Shown here piece by piece: positions 18,634 through 28,981 of a stretch of 64,000 bases of DNA. The translations under genes and the position numbers were made by a program. Numbering within the stretch: the first letter of the stretch is position 1; every line of letters begins with the position of its first letter. This DNA is from Candidatus Nitrosopelagicus sp. (GTDB lineage: Archaea; Thermoproteota; Nitrososphaeria; Nitrososphaerales; Nitrosopumilaceae): NCBI GenBank assembly GCA_028343435.1, contig JAOLYM010000002.1, forward strand, positions 30,674-94,673, read 5' to 3'. The notes below the pieces were generated by a model, which was not told the origin of the DNA, made no database searches, and worked only from the letters and a program-made list of their open reading frames with translations.

Positions 18634-20558
18634 TTAGTTTCTGTAACTTTACTTGAACCAGTTTCTGTAACTTTACTTGAACCAGTTGGTAGTGCTCTAA
18701 CATAATCATCAATTAAAAATATTTTTTTAAATCCTTCATCTGTTTTATCAAATTCTGCTCTAATCTTTTTTGAAACATCTGACATTGTTGAGCCACCAGG
18801 TTCGATTACTGCATAACACAAACATTTTTTCTTAATTGGTTCTGGTGGTCCGCAAACCAGCAAATAATCTTCATCTTCTTTAAAAATTCCAACTGCAAGT
18901 TTTAGTGATGAAACTTTGATAAAATTTCTTGTACCATTAATCATGAATGAGCCTTTAGCCATTGATTGTCCTGTCGGTGCACCTTTTTTCACTTGATCTG
19001 GATTAACCCAAAAACTACTCATTCCATATGCAGATATTTGCCATGCACGACTAAAACAAACTGTTGCATGTGCAACTTCTTCCAAACTTAATGGTAGTAA
19101 TTCCTCATCTTCTGCTTTTAGCAAAAAGAACGGTGAACCATGAACTTCTGCATGAAAGACCTTATCGTTTTTTTCTAAATATTTTCTAATTATTGCACTA
19201 TTTGATGAGCTGTCTCTTCCTCCAACTGCTAAAACTCCGTCTGATGTGAAAAACCATCTGTATCTCTCATACCAACTTTTCTTTCTTATTTCTTTGAATC
19301 CAACAGAACCTTTTGCAATCTCTCCTTTTTCAATTGTTTTTTCTAATTTCTCTTCTGTTTTCTTCATTAATTTTTCAATTGATTTGACCGCACCTTTTTG
19401 TTTCTTTGACTCGTCAAATAATTTTGAAGCAATTGTTGGAAGAGATGAGTCAGGGTCCACTCTTATTTTTGATTCATTAATTTTCATGTATGAAATTCCT
19501 TTCTCACGAATTATTTCTGCATTTTTTTCTTTTAGTGAACTGGTGATACTTTCATCTCTAACGTTATGTTGACCTTGAGATGTCATTGTAAAAAGTAAAT
19601 TTGCTACATCTGCTATTGCTTTCGATTTTTCTATTACTACATTAATTGCATTTTTTTGTTCAGCTAATGTTGTTTCTAATGATTCTATTTTTTTGTCAGA
19701 AGGACTACTGAATAATGATTTTCCTTTTTCTAAAATTTCTTCAGTGAATACTATGTCTAATCCTTCATTGAAACTATTTACTTTCTTTGCATTCAAGTTA
19801 TCATCTGAAAATCTTATTGGATATGCATCATGTACATTATCTTCAATTATTACAGATGGATCATGTGGACCTTTTGTTACTTTAGAAAGAGTTGACGTAA
19901 TAATTTCAAACAGTGCTTCAAATTCTTCATCTGTTATTTCATTACTTGGTTTTTTAGAATCAATTCCTGATAATCTAATTATTTCTTCAACATATTTTTT
20001 TGGTAAACCTAATCCTCTACCTATAGTTTTTCCAATTCCACTAGAAGAAAATAACTCTCTAAATGATTCTTTTGTTAAATTTAAAATATCTAATCCATCT
20101 TCTGGAGGTGGAATGTAATCCAATCCTACACGAAGTTGTCTATGTCTTACGTCAATTGAATGTAAAAGTGCTAGAATTTTTTTATCACCATTGCATAAAA
20201 TAATATTTCCATCTCCAAAAAATTCTACAATTAGAATAAACTCCTTTTCAAAATTTGTAAATGTAAAGTAAGCAATTCTTTCAGTACCAATTTGTTCAAT
20301 TTTTGTTAGTTTTGCTCGTAAAAGATCGCTACGTAATCGCCTTAACATTTTATTTGGTTCAATTGTATCAATCTTCTTATCTGTAATCCACATTCCTATA
20401 CTAGAAACCATTAACATGATGTCAGGTTTTGTTGTATGATGTAATTTGAATAAAAGACTATTTCGATTTATTCCCCAAATATTACTTGCATAGTATCCAC
20501 TAGTCTTTTCTCCAATGTCATCTACCAGATATACTAATTCAATTCCCGCAAGAGTCAT
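18630..20558 (-). CDS. NFACT family protein (RqcH/Tae2/NEMF-like)
   Basis: 'RKKSWYERYRWFFTSDGVLAVGGRDSSSNSAIIRKYL', 'DKVFHAEVHGSPFFLL'. Confidence 0.92.
   Translation of the reverse strand: MTLAGIELVYLVDDIGEKTSGYYASNIWGINRNSLLFKLHHTTKPDIMLMVSSIGMWITDKKIDTIEPNKMLRRLRSDLLRAKLTKIEQIGTERIAYFTFTNFEKEFILIVEFFGDGNIILCNGDKKILALLHSIDVRHRQLRVGLDYIPPPEDGLDILNLTKESFRELFSSSGIGKTIGRGLGLPKKYVEEIIRLSGIDSKKPSNEITDEEFEALFEIITSTLSKVTKGPHDPSVIIEDNVHDAYPIRFSDDNLNAKKVNSFNEGLDIVFTEEILEKGKSLFSSPSDKKIESLETTLAEQKNAINVVIEKSKAIADVANLLFTMTSQGQHNVRDESITSSLKEKNAEIIREKGISYMKINESKIRVDPDSSLPTIASKLFDESKKQKGAVKSIEKLMKKTEEKLEKTIEKGEIAKGSVGFKEIRKKSWYERYRWFFTSDGVLAVGGRDSSSNSAIIRKYLEKNDKVFHAEVHGSPFFLLKAEDEELLPLSLEEVAHATVCFSRAWQISAYGMSSFWVNPDQVKKGAPTGQSMAKGSFMINGTRNFIKVSSLKLAVGIFKEDEDYLLVCGPPEPIKKKCLCYAVIEPGGSTMSDVSKKIRAEFDKTDEGFKKIFLIDDYVRALPTGSSKVTETGSSKVTETN
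18636..18683. repeat. 24-bp perfect tandem duplication (AGTTTCTGTAACTTTACTTGAACC x2)
   Basis: Direct sequence repeat; encodes GSSKVTET twice at the NFACT C-terminus. Confidence 0.95.
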
Positions 20559-20656
20559 GGTATTGCAAATTTTTCTGGAAATTATACTCTTACTATTGCC
20601 TAGTGACTGCCAAAGATTTTAAACGAGGCATTTCTGAGTCAACTCAAGAAATTCAA

Positions 20657-21169
20657 ATGGCAAAGTTCAAAAAAAAGAAATTTTCAGCAGATAAACCAGA
20701 TCCTAAGGATGAAAATGACGATCTTCCTGAAATTGAAGCAACAGAAGATGAGAAAAAAGCAATTGCCGAAGCAACAGGATCTACTGATGAAATTGAATCT
20801 GAATCTAAACTTGATCCTAAACCTGATCCTACCGAAGACCCAATGGATAAATCTGCAACAAAAAAACTTACAGATAGATTATTTTGGTTAAGAATTGCTG
20901 TTGCAATTGCTGGTGGTATTATAGCAACATTTGCATTTGAAGATATTGCCGATGTTGAAGAAAAACGTTGGACATCAATTGTTTTTATGATTATGTTATT
21001 TATCGCAACTGCAATAATTGCCAAGTCTTGGAAAATTAGAATTGCAAATAGGAAAAAATATGTTACAACTGGAATAGGTAGTTTTGTATTCATGTACCTA
21101 TTCATTTGGATATTTACTTACACAGTAGTTAATGCTACCACCAGTCAATCAACGATTCCTGGTCTATAA
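20657..21169 (+). CDS. hypothetical protein, acidic N-terminus, three TM-like segments
   Basis: Start MAKFKKKKFSADKPD. Confidence 0.7.
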   Translation: MAKFKKKKFSADKPDPKDENDDLPEIEATEDEKKAIAEATGSTDEIESESKLDPKPDPTEDPMDKSATKKLTDRLFWLRIAVAIAGGIIATFAFEDIADVEEKRWTSIVFMIMLFIATAIIAKSWKIRIANRKKYVTTGIGSFVFMYLFIWIFTYTVVNATTSQSTIPGL

Positions 21170-21176
21170 TTACAAA

Positions 21177-21767
21177 ATGTGGAAATCAAAAACGCCTGGA
21201 ATTCCAGATGAAGAATTTGAAAGAACAGAGTCTGTACCAATTACTAAAGAAGAGATTCGTGCTATACAAATTAGTAAAGGTAGACTTTCTGTAGGACAAA
21301 CTGTTTTAGATATTGGATGTGGTAGTGGCTCTGTAACAGTAGAAGCTGCAATTCAAGTTGAAGAATCAGGTAAAGTAATTGGTGTTGACATTGATCCTAA
21401 TGCAATTGAATTAACAGAAAAAAATTTAAAAAAATTTGGAATCCTAAATTATACATTAATTGAAGGAAACGCTAAAGAAAAAATTTCAGAACTTCCTCAA
21501 GCAGATACTGTATTTATTGGTGGAACAGGTGGTGATACAAAAGATATAGTAGAATTATGTCAAAATAAAATCAAATCTGGTGGAAGAATTGTGATTGGTG
21601 TTATTCTAATTGAAACACTTTATGCTGTATTGAAAACAATTGAAAAATTAGACTTTGAATCAATTGATATCACACAAATTACAATTGGAAAGAGTCGAAA
21701 GACCAAAACAGGCACAATGATGCTTGCACGAAACCCAGTTAATGTTATCTCTGCTACAAAAAAATAA
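21177..21767 (+). CDS. cbiT: cobalt-precorrin-6B C15-methyltransferase
   Basis: 'GIPDEEFERTESVPITKEEIRAI', 'VLDIGCGSGSVTVEAA'; next to cbiL and cbiF. Confidence 0.9.
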   Translation: MWKSKTPGIPDEEFERTESVPITKEEIRAIQISKGRLSVGQTVLDIGCGSGSVTVEAAIQVEESGKVIGVDIDPNAIELTEKNLKKFGILNYTLIEGNAKEKISELPQADTVFIGGTGGDTKDIVELCQNKIKSGGRIVIGVILIETLYAVLKTIEKLDFESIDITQITIGKSRKTKTGTMMLARNPVNVISATKK

Positions 21768-21803
21768 TCTAGCTTTTTAATTGGGAACAAAATCATCTTT
21801 CTT

Positions 21804-22526
21804 ATGTCTCAATTAACTGGAATTGGAGTCGGTCCTGGCGATCCAGATTTACTTACTGTAAAAGCAGTAAAAGCAATTCAAGATGCTGATATGATAATGT
21901 GTCCTGCATCAGCAGAAGATAGACCTAGTATTGCTCTGTCAGTTGTTGACACTTTAATTGATAAATCAAAAAACCAAGAAATTGTAAAACTAATTTTTCC
22001 AATGACCAAGGATAAAGCTATTCTTGAAGCACACTGGAAAGAAAATTCAAAAATTATGGCAGAAAAAGTTTTGTCAGGAAAAAATGTTGTTTATCTAACT
22101 GTCGGTGATCCATATCTTTACAGCACATGGATCTACATGCACCGAGAAATTAGTAAAAAACATCCTGAAATGAAGATTACAGTAATACCTGGAATTGTTT
22201 CAATGTTCACCTTTGCATCTAAAGTTGGAATAAGTATAGCTGAAGGAGCAGAAAAAGTTTCAATTATTCCGTCTTGTTATGATTTAAGTTCAGTTAAAGA
22301 AATTGCAAAGAATTCTGAGGTATTGGTATTTCTTAAAGACGGTAGATATTTTGATCAGGTGATTGAATTAGTTAGAGAGTCTGGATTCCCAGAAGATTCT
22401 ATATTTGCAATTGGTCAAGATTTAGGTACAGACAAAGAAATTATTAGAAAATTAAGACTAGGTGACGTAAATGATGACACACTTACAACAAAGTACTTTT
22501 CAATTTTGGTGATAAAGCGTGTCTAA
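21804..22526 (+). CDS. cbiL: precorrin-2 C20-methyltransferase
   Basis: 'GIGVGPGDPDLLTVKAVKAIQDADMI', 'VVYLTVGDPYLYSTW'. Confidence 0.88.
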   Translation: MSQLTGIGVGPGDPDLLTVKAVKAIQDADMIMCPASAEDRPSIALSVVDTLIDKSKNQEIVKLIFPMTKDKAILEAHWKENSKIMAEKVLSGKNVVYLTVGDPYLYSTWIYMHREISKKHPEMKITVIPGIVSMFTFASKVGISIAEGAEKVSIIPSCYDLSSVKEIAKNSEVLVFLKDGRYFDQVIELVRESGFPEDSIFAIGQDLGTDKEIIRKLRLGDVNDDTLTTKYFSILVIKRV

Positions 22527-23295
22527 GGTATACTTTGTTGGTTGCGGTCCTGGCGACCCTGATTTAATTACTATAAAGGCAAAAAAATTGGTTCAAAAGG
22601 CTGATGTAATCGTTTACTCAGGTTCATTGATTCCTCCTGAGATTCTAAAATTTAATAAAAAAGGCAAAAAACACGATGCAGCAAAACTTGTTCGTGAAGA
22701 AATATTTGATTTACTTTTAAAAAATTCAAAAAAAGGAAAAACCGTAGTTAGATTACATGATGGCGACCCTGCAATTTATGGCGCAATTAGAGAACAGATT
22801 GATAATCTAGAAAAAAAAGATGTAGAATCAATTGTTATACCTGGTGTTACGTCATTTTTGGCATCTGCAGCCGCACTTGGAACACAATTAACTTTACCTG
22901 GAATTACACAAACAATGATTGTTACACGTGCAGAATCAAGAACTAAAGTTCCTAAACGTGAAAAAATTTCTGAACTTGCAAAACATCAGGCAACTTTAAT
23001 TTTTTATCTTAGTGTTCATTTACTAAATAAAATATCAAAAGAAGCAATTGAAGGTGGATACAAAAAAACTACTCCAGTTGCTGTAGTTTACAAAGCAAGT
23101 AGAAAAGATCAAAAAATAATTCTTGGTACACTTACAGATATCGCAAAAAAAGTAAGAGATGAAAAAATCAAAATGACTGCAATTGTAATAATTGGTGATG
23201 TAATAAAACCAAAATCTTATGAATATTCTAAATTATATGATAAAACTTTCTCACATGGTTTCAGAAAAGCAAAGAAAACTAAGAAAAAAGATTAA
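22519..23295 (+). CDS. cbiF: precorrin-4 C11-methyltransferase (GTG start)
   Basis: 'VYFVGCGPGDPDLITIKAKKLVQKADVIVYSGSLI', 'RLHDGDPAIYGAIREQ'. Confidence 0.92.
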   Translation: MSKVYFVGCGPGDPDLITIKAKKLVQKADVIVYSGSLIPPEILKFNKKGKKHDAAKLVREEIFDLLLKNSKKGKTVVRLHDGDPAIYGAIREQIDNLEKKDVESIVIPGVTSFLASAAALGTQLTLPGITQTMIVTRAESRTKVPKREKISELAKHQATLIFYLSVHLLNKISKEAIEGGYKKTTPVAVVYKASRKDQKIILGTLTDIAKKVRDEKIKMTAIVIIGDVIKPKSYEYSKLYDKTFSHGFRKAKKTKKKD

Positions 23296-24028
23296 CTTTA
23301 TTGGAAATTCCCATACTTTTGAGGTTTCTTTGTAATGCTTTTGGACTTTTTGTTGTATAAATTGATAAAGAATTTCTTGTAGATCTTGGTCCTTTTAGTT
23401 TAGAAATTTTTATTGCTACATCTTCAGCTGGATCCAAAAATTCAACTTTTTTAAAATATTTCTTCATAAATGGTAAAAGAAATGGAAGATGTGTACTTGA
23501 AAGTGTTGCAAATTTTATTTTATTTTCTTTAAATTCATCTTTTAGTACCTTTAGTATAGTTTTAACACAATTTTTTTCATCGGTAAAAAATTTTCCACTC
23601 TCTACTAATTCAACTAATTCTGAGCAATTTATTTTCCATACATCTTTCAAATCATTAAATTCTGATATGTAATTATCCAATTCTTTACTTTTTGCAACAA
23701 TCTCTGTTGCAAGTATTGCAATGTTACCTGGTTTCTGAATTTTTTGAAGTGGGGGTAAAACTGTAATTATATTTTTTGGTAATTTTTCTCTAAAAAGTAA
23801 TGATGGTGTATTTGATGCAAGAACTATTACATCCGGATCAAATCTTTCTGAAATTTTTTTAATTGTATCCGAAACTATCTTATACAATTGTGATTTTGTT
23901 TTTTTTCCATATGGAAAGTTCTTTTTATCTGCCAGATAGATGATATCTGATTTCGTCTTTTTTTGAATTGCCTTAATTATCGATAAAGAACCTAATCCTG
24001 AGTCAAAAACAACAATTTTCATCTTCAT
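23279..24028 (-). CDS. glutamate racemase-like (MurI/Asp-Glu racemase superfamily) protein with both catalytic Cys positions Ser
   Basis: 'VFDSGLGSLSI'; 'VLASNTPSLL' (canonical ACNTAS) and 'ATLSSTHLPFL' (canonical GCTHYP). Confidence 0.8.
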   Translation of the reverse strand: MKMKIVVFDSGLGSLSIIKAIQKKTKSDIIYLADKKNFPYGKKTKSQLYKIVSDTIKKISERFDPDVIVLASNTPSLLFREKLPKNIITVLPPLQKIQKPGNIAILATEIVAKSKELDNYISEFNDLKDVWKINCSELVELVESGKFFTDEKNCVKTILKVLKDEFKENKIKFATLSSTHLPFLLPFMKKYFKKVEFLDPAEDVAIKISKLKGPRSTRNSLSIYTTKSPKALQRNLKSMGISNKVNLFS

Positions 24029-24113
24029 TCATGTATGATTGGTTAGCTAAATTTAGTCTAGTGTTGATCTTATTCCACACTTCTAATTAAGAGCATTTTT
24101 TTCGAGACTACAC

Positions 24114-24776
24114 ATGCCATCATTCCATAAAGCATGGGCACGTCAAGAAACAGCAGGTATGACTGACAAGTTTCGTGATACCTTGAAACCTCAAGGAGCA
24201 TTGAAACCAAGAATTCAGAATGCTGTTAACAAATTACAGACACAAACTTCTAAGATGGACACTATGTTGGGAAAACTCGAACAACGAGATCAACAATTAT
24301 TCCAACGTGTCGTCACAGCAGTTCAAAATCATGATAAAAGTGCAAGTACTGTTTTATCAAACGAACTAGCAGAAGTTAGAAAAGTAAAAAAAATGCTTGG
24401 CGGTGCAAGAATGTCCTTGGAACAAGTTCAATTAAGACTTTCAACAATTCATGACCTCGGTGATGCAATGGTTGCAATTGGACCTGCAATGGGTACAATG
24501 AAGAGCCTACAATCATCATTAGGTAAATTCATGCCAGAAGCAGATTCAGAATTGAACGCAATGACCCAGACATTAAACGGACTTATGGTCGACTCGATCT
24601 CCGGTGATTCATTTAACATGGAATCAGATGCATCTAGTGAAGAAACAAATAAAATTCTTCAAGAGGCATCCGCAGTTGCAGAGCAACAAATCGGTGACAA
24701 GTTTCCATCAGTACCTTCAATGGAGCTTCCAACTCAAGAATACAAACAAACAACATCAACTTCAAGTTTTGAGTAG
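24114..24776 (+). CDS. ESCRT-III/CdvB (Snf7-like) paralog
   Basis: 'DKFRDTLKPQGALKPRIQNAVNKLQTQ...VLSNELAEVRKVKKML...LRLSTIHDLGDAM'. Confidence 0.88.
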   Translation: MPSFHKAWARQETAGMTDKFRDTLKPQGALKPRIQNAVNKLQTQTSKMDTMLGKLEQRDQQLFQRVVTAVQNHDKSASTVLSNELAEVRKVKKMLGGARMSLEQVQLRLSTIHDLGDAMVAIGPAMGTMKSLQSSLGKFMPEADSELNAMTQTLNGLMVDSISGDSFNMESDASSEETNKILQEASAVAEQQIGDKFPSVPSMELPTQEYKQTTSTSSFE

Positions 24777-24790
24777 TTAGCCTTCTTCTT

Positions 24791-25504
24791 TTATTTTCTA
24801 CCTATGTAACTAATGCACATTGTGATAAATTGCATCATCTCACTACTTCCCATCTTTGAGCTACCCTCTGTTCTGTTTACAAAAACTGTTGGAACTTCTA
24901 ATCCTTTCATTCCTAGTTGTTTTAGCTGATATAAAACCTCAATTTGAAATGCAAAACCATCTGAACGAATTTTATTAAAATCAACTTTTTCAAGTGTTTT
25001 TTTCTTAAACATCCTAAATCCACTAGTTGAATCCTTGATCTCTATTTTTGCACAAATCCTGGCAATTGCACCTGCAATAGAATGTGTTGCTTTTCTTCCA
25101 ATTCCCCATCCTATGACATCTGAACCTTCCACATGTCTACTTGCAATTAAAAAATCAAAATTCTTTATTTTTTCAAGCATATTTGGAATTTCACTAGGTT
25201 GGTGTGAATGATCTGCATCCATCTGAAGAATCAATTCTGAATCAAGTTTTTCCAAAACATGACTAAATCCTTCTTTGTATGCTGCTCCTAGTCCCATCTT
25301 TTTTGGTCTCTGAATTACTGTAATTTTTTCATATTTTGCACCTAATTCTCTTGCAATATCTGCAGTTCCATCCGGGGAAGAATCATCTATAATTAAAATA
25401 TCTAATTTTTCAACTAACTGCTTTATTTTTTCAAATAATTCTTTGATTAAACTTGGAATAGTCTCTGCTTCATTATACGTTGGAATTACAATTGCTAATT
25501 TCAT
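24791..25504 (-). CDS. polyprenyl-phosphate mannosyltransferase-like GT2
   Basis: 'VIPTYNEAETIPSLI', 'IIDDSSPDGTADIA', 'QMDADHSHQPSEIPNM', 'TSGFRMF'. Confidence 0.92.
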   Translation of the reverse strand: MKLAIVIPTYNEAETIPSLIKELFEKIKQLVEKLDILIIDDSSPDGTADIARELGAKYEKITVIQRPKKMGLGAAYKEGFSHVLEKLDSELILQMDADHSHQPSEIPNMLEKIKNFDFLIASRHVEGSDVIGWGIGRKATHSIAGAIARICAKIEIKDSTSGFRMFKKKTLEKVDFNKIRSDGFAFQIEVLYQLKQLGMKGLEVPTVFVNRTEGSSKMGSSEMMQFITMCISYIGRK

Positions 25505-25535
25505 AAAATTTCACCATTACCTTAGAAGAAATATC

Positions 25536-26993
25536 TTATGGATATGCTGTCTCTTTTGCAAGAATTGACTCTAATTCTGAAATATTAACACGATTTTGAG
25601 CCATATCGTCTCTTCTACGAATGGTTACTGTATTATCTTCTTTTGTTTGATGGTCTACTGTTATTGCAAATGGTGCACCAATCTCATCCAATCTTCTATA
25701 TCTTCGTCCAATTGCACCTGAATGATCTAAAAAGGAATCAAATTTTGTTCTAATAAGACGATAAATCTCATCTGTTTTTTCTAAGAGCCCATCTTTTTTC
25801 ACTAATGATAAAACTCCCACATGTGTTGGTGCTAAATATGGTTTAATTGATAACACCATTCTTTCATTTTCTTTATCTTCTCTTAGTGAATGTTCTAAAA
25901 TTGTGTAAAGACTTCTATCAATACCCATTGAAATTTCAAATACATGTGGTAAAACTTTCTCGTCATTATCCATAACCTCAAACTTTTCTTTACTTTTCTT
26001 TGCGTGACTTGATAAATCATAATCTGATCTGTAGTTACATGCTACCAGCTCTAACCATCCAATTGTTGTATTCACTTCAAAGTCAAATGCAACATCTGCG
26101 TAGAATGCTTTTTCTTTTTCTCCAAGCTTCCTGAATCTACTTTTTTCCATATCAATCCCAGTCTTTTCATAAAATTCTGTTAATAATCCAAGATAGTATG
26201 CAACAAACTTGTTTGGGATTACTCCTTTGTCTACGGCTTCTTTAGATGTCATTACCTGAATGTCATCTGAAATTTGAATTCGTAATGTAGTATTTTCAAT
26301 TTCTGAGAATTTTTCCAAATCATTTAGTTTACCTGGATTACAAAAAACCTCAATTTCTGCTTGATAAAACTCTCTTAATCTCAAAAGACTTTGTCTTGGA
26401 GCGATCTCATTTCTGAAACTTTTTCCTACTTGAGCTATTCCTAATGGAAGTTTTCCACGCATTGTTTTGAATAATCTTGGAAAATCAACAAATATTGATT
26501 GACATGTTTCAGGTCTAAGATACGCTTCTACATCTTCAGGACCAATTCCAACTCTAAACATCATGTTGAATTTTTTTGCAGAGTCGAATTCACCTTTACA
26601 TTTTGTACAAACAATATTTTTTTCTTGAATCATTTTATCAAAATCTTCTAAATCCGCACTTTCAGGAATCTCAACATTAGCAATTTCTGAAATTAATTTA
26701 TCAGCTCTAAATGTCAATCCACATTTTTTACATTTTATTATTGGGTCTGCAAAATTACCGAGATGACCTGATGCCTCAAAAACTGATTTTGACATTATCT
26801 GTGAGCCATCAATTTCAAGCATTCTATCTCTTCTTACTAGTTCTCTTCTCCATAATTCCAGAAATTTATTTTTTACACTAACGCCTGTTGGTCCATATTC
26901 CCAAAAACCTGCTTGAGCATCTCCATAAACCTCGCAACTTGGAAAATAAAATGCTCTTTCAAGTGCAAGTTTCATCACGCTTTCGTAATTCAT
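25536..26993 (-). CDS. glyS: glycyl-tRNA synthetase
   Basis: 'RAFYFPSCEVYGDAQAGFWEYGPTGVSVKNKF', 'LRPETCQSIFVDF', 'VGKSFRNEIAPRQ'. Confidence 0.95.
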   Translation of the reverse strand: MNYESVMKLALERAFYFPSCEVYGDAQAGFWEYGPTGVSVKNKFLELWRRELVRRDRMLEIDGSQIMSKSVFEASGHLGNFADPIIKCKKCGLTFRADKLISEIANVEIPESADLEDFDKMIQEKNIVCTKCKGEFDSAKKFNMMFRVGIGPEDVEAYLRPETCQSIFVDFPRLFKTMRGKLPLGIAQVGKSFRNEIAPRQSLLRLREFYQAEIEVFCNPGKLNDLEKFSEIENTTLRIQISDDIQVMTSKEAVDKGVIPNKFVAYYLGLLTEFYEKTGIDMEKSRFRKLGEKEKAFYADVAFDFEVNTTIGWLELVACNYRSDYDLSSHAKKSKEKFEVMDNDEKVLPHVFEISMGIDRSLYTILEHSLREDKENERMVLSIKPYLAPTHVGVLSLVKKDGLLEKTDEIYRLIRTKFDSFLDHSGAIGRRYRRLDEIGAPFAITVDHQTKEDNTVTIRRRDDMAQNRVNISELESILAKETAYP

Positions 26994-27034
26994 ACTAAAA
27001 CTCTAAAACAATCATGGAATAAATGCGTAATTAC

Positions 27035-27874
27035 TCATGCAAGTGACTTTGCCTTTCTAATATTCTCAAACTCATCTCTCGTATCATCAATTGGTGTTTC
27101 TAGAACGATTGGAATTTTATTTTTATTCATAATTTTAACTACCTCTCCTAATCCTTCGTTTCCAATTTCTCCCAATCCAATATGATTATGCCTATCCAAA
27201 TTCGAATTTAATTCTCCTTTTGAATCATTTAGATGTAAAATTTTCAAGTTTTTTAATCCAACCGTATCATCAAACTCTTTCAATGTTTTTTTGACGGCAG
27301 CTTTAGTTCTCAAATCATATCCTGCAACAAATGCATGACATGTATCTAAACAAACTCCAAATTTTTTTGCTGGTTTACACTTTTCAAAAATTTCAGCAAG
27401 CTGTTTAAAATCAGAACCAACAGAATTTTTTTGTCCAGCAGTATTTTCAAGTAAAATCATAACATCTGCCTTTGTTTTTGCAACCTCGTTTAATGCATTA
27501 GTGAGTCTCTTAATTCCATTTTCTTCTCCTGAACCTTTGTGACTTCCTAGATGTGTAACAAGATATGGGATTCCTAACTTGTCACATCTTTTGACTTCTT
27601 CAATCATTGATTTTATTGACTTTTCATACCCTTCATCTTCAGGTGTAGAAAGATTTGGTAAATATGGCATATGTGCACATGTTGCCATTCTGTCAATATC
27701 TGAAGCTTCGAGTTTTTGTTTATACTTCTCCGCTTCTTCTATATCCAAATCTTTTGCAAACCAGCTTCTTGGACTTCTAGTAAAAACTTGAAATGCTGAG
27801 CATTCTCTTTCAATTGCATTATCTACCCAACTCTCTAGAGAACCAGATTTGGATATATGCGCACCAATCTGCAT
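27035..27874 (-). CDS. nfo: deoxyribonuclease IV (endonuclease IV)
   Basis: 'GAHISKSGSLESWVDNAIE', 'FTRSPRSW', 'GVCLDTCHAFVAGYDL', 'HLNDSKGELNSNLDRHNHIGLGEIG'. Confidence 0.95.
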   Translation of the reverse strand: MQIGAHISKSGSLESWVDNAIERECSAFQVFTRSPRSWFAKDLDIEEAEKYKQKLEASDIDRMATCAHMPYLPNLSTPEDEGYEKSIKSMIEEVKRCDKLGIPYLVTHLGSHKGSGEENGIKRLTNALNEVAKTKADVMILLENTAGQKNSVGSDFKQLAEIFEKCKPAKKFGVCLDTCHAFVAGYDLRTKAAVKKTLKEFDDTVGLKNLKILHLNDSKGELNSNLDRHNHIGLGEIGNEGLGEVVKIMNKNKIPIVLETPIDDTRDEFENIRKAKSLA

Positions 27875-27970
27875 ACATTTTCTAAAATTTATTACAATTT
27901 AAACTAGGGATCTAATGAAAATAGCAATTTTATGATTGCAATTTTTAAACTAAGTTGGTACACTATTGTT

Positions 27971-28981
27971 ATGGTTAATCTTGGAAACGATGAAATTGTA
28001 AAGTATCCTTTTCTAACCGAAGCTGGAAAATATCTAAATGATCTGGGATTCTCATTAGAGCAATTTGGAACCGATCCCGATCTAAAAAAAATTGTTGATA
28101 ATGCTTTTGAAAGAATTATCACTTCGTCAGAAGGAAGAATCTTCAAATCTGATCCATCGTCTAATAATTCTGCATTGCCTTTAGAGATATTCTCATTCTT
28201 GATTGCTGTAATTTTACTAAAGCTATCTGGAATGAATACCTTGATCAGAAGATTTTCACTAGCAGAAGCTCGTCGTGCAGAAAAATTTCTTGAAAAAGAT
28301 TTAATGAATCATCAAGATATTACAAAAGCAAAACTTTCACTTCAAATACTTCAAGAATTATTTTCTGTAACTGTAGAAAAAATAGATGAAGAATTTACAA
28401 TTTTAGTGAGTGATTATCTAAAACACTCTATTAATTTTCATGAGCGTGAATGGAAATTAATTAATCGTAAGGTCACAAATGGAAAGGTTCACCTCACACC
28501 ACATGAAACCGTAAGATTAGTTAGAAAAGAACTTGACAGACATATCTACACAAAAATCAATTCATCATCAACTCCTGAAATGATAATTGGATTTGAGACA
28601 TATGTTGATAAACTAAAACAACTTGCAAAAAAATTCGAAGTAAAAACAGTAGAGTCAAAGGAATTTCCTCCATGCATAAAGCATGCAATAGAAGTTTTAG
28701 AAAAAGGAGAAAACTTACCACACTCCGGAAGATTCCTACTTGCAACTTTTCTCTTAAACAAAGGGCAGACTGTTGAACAAATTGCACCTTTATTCAAAAA
28801 TGCACCAGACTATAATCCAAAAGTTACAATTTATCAACTGAATCAACTTTCTGGTATATCTGGTACTACCGAATACAAATCTCCGTCATGTGAAAAAGTA
28901 AAAAGCCAAAATCTTTGTTTTCCTGTTCCTGCATGTGATACAATAATCAATCCTCTTCAATTCGGGAGAAAAAGAGTATGA
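27971..28981 (+). CDS. priL: DNA primase large subunit
   Basis: 'LTEAGKYLNDLG', 'FPPCIKHAIEVLEKGENLPHSGRFLLATFLLNKG'; precedes priS. Confidence 0.92.
   Translation: MVNLGNDEIVKYPFLTEAGKYLNDLGFSLEQFGTDPDLKKIVDNAFERIITSSEGRIFKSDPSSNNSALPLEIFSFLIAVILLKLSGMNTLIRRFSLAEARRAEKFLEKDLMNHQDITKAKLSLQILQELFSVTVEKIDEEFTILVSDYLKHSINFHEREWKLINRKVTNGKVHLTPHETVRLVRKELDRHIYTKINSSSTPEMIIGFETYVDKLKQLAKKFEVKTVESKEFPPCIKHAIEVLEKGENLPHSGRFLLATFLLNKGQTVEQIAPLFKNAPDYNPKVTIYQLNQLSGISGTTEYKSPSCEKVKSQNLCFPVPACDTIINPLQFGRKRV

Noticed and set aside
28546-28797. Minus ORFs inside priL (28546, 28557)
   Set aside because: Antisense to a confidently identified primase gene with no independent support
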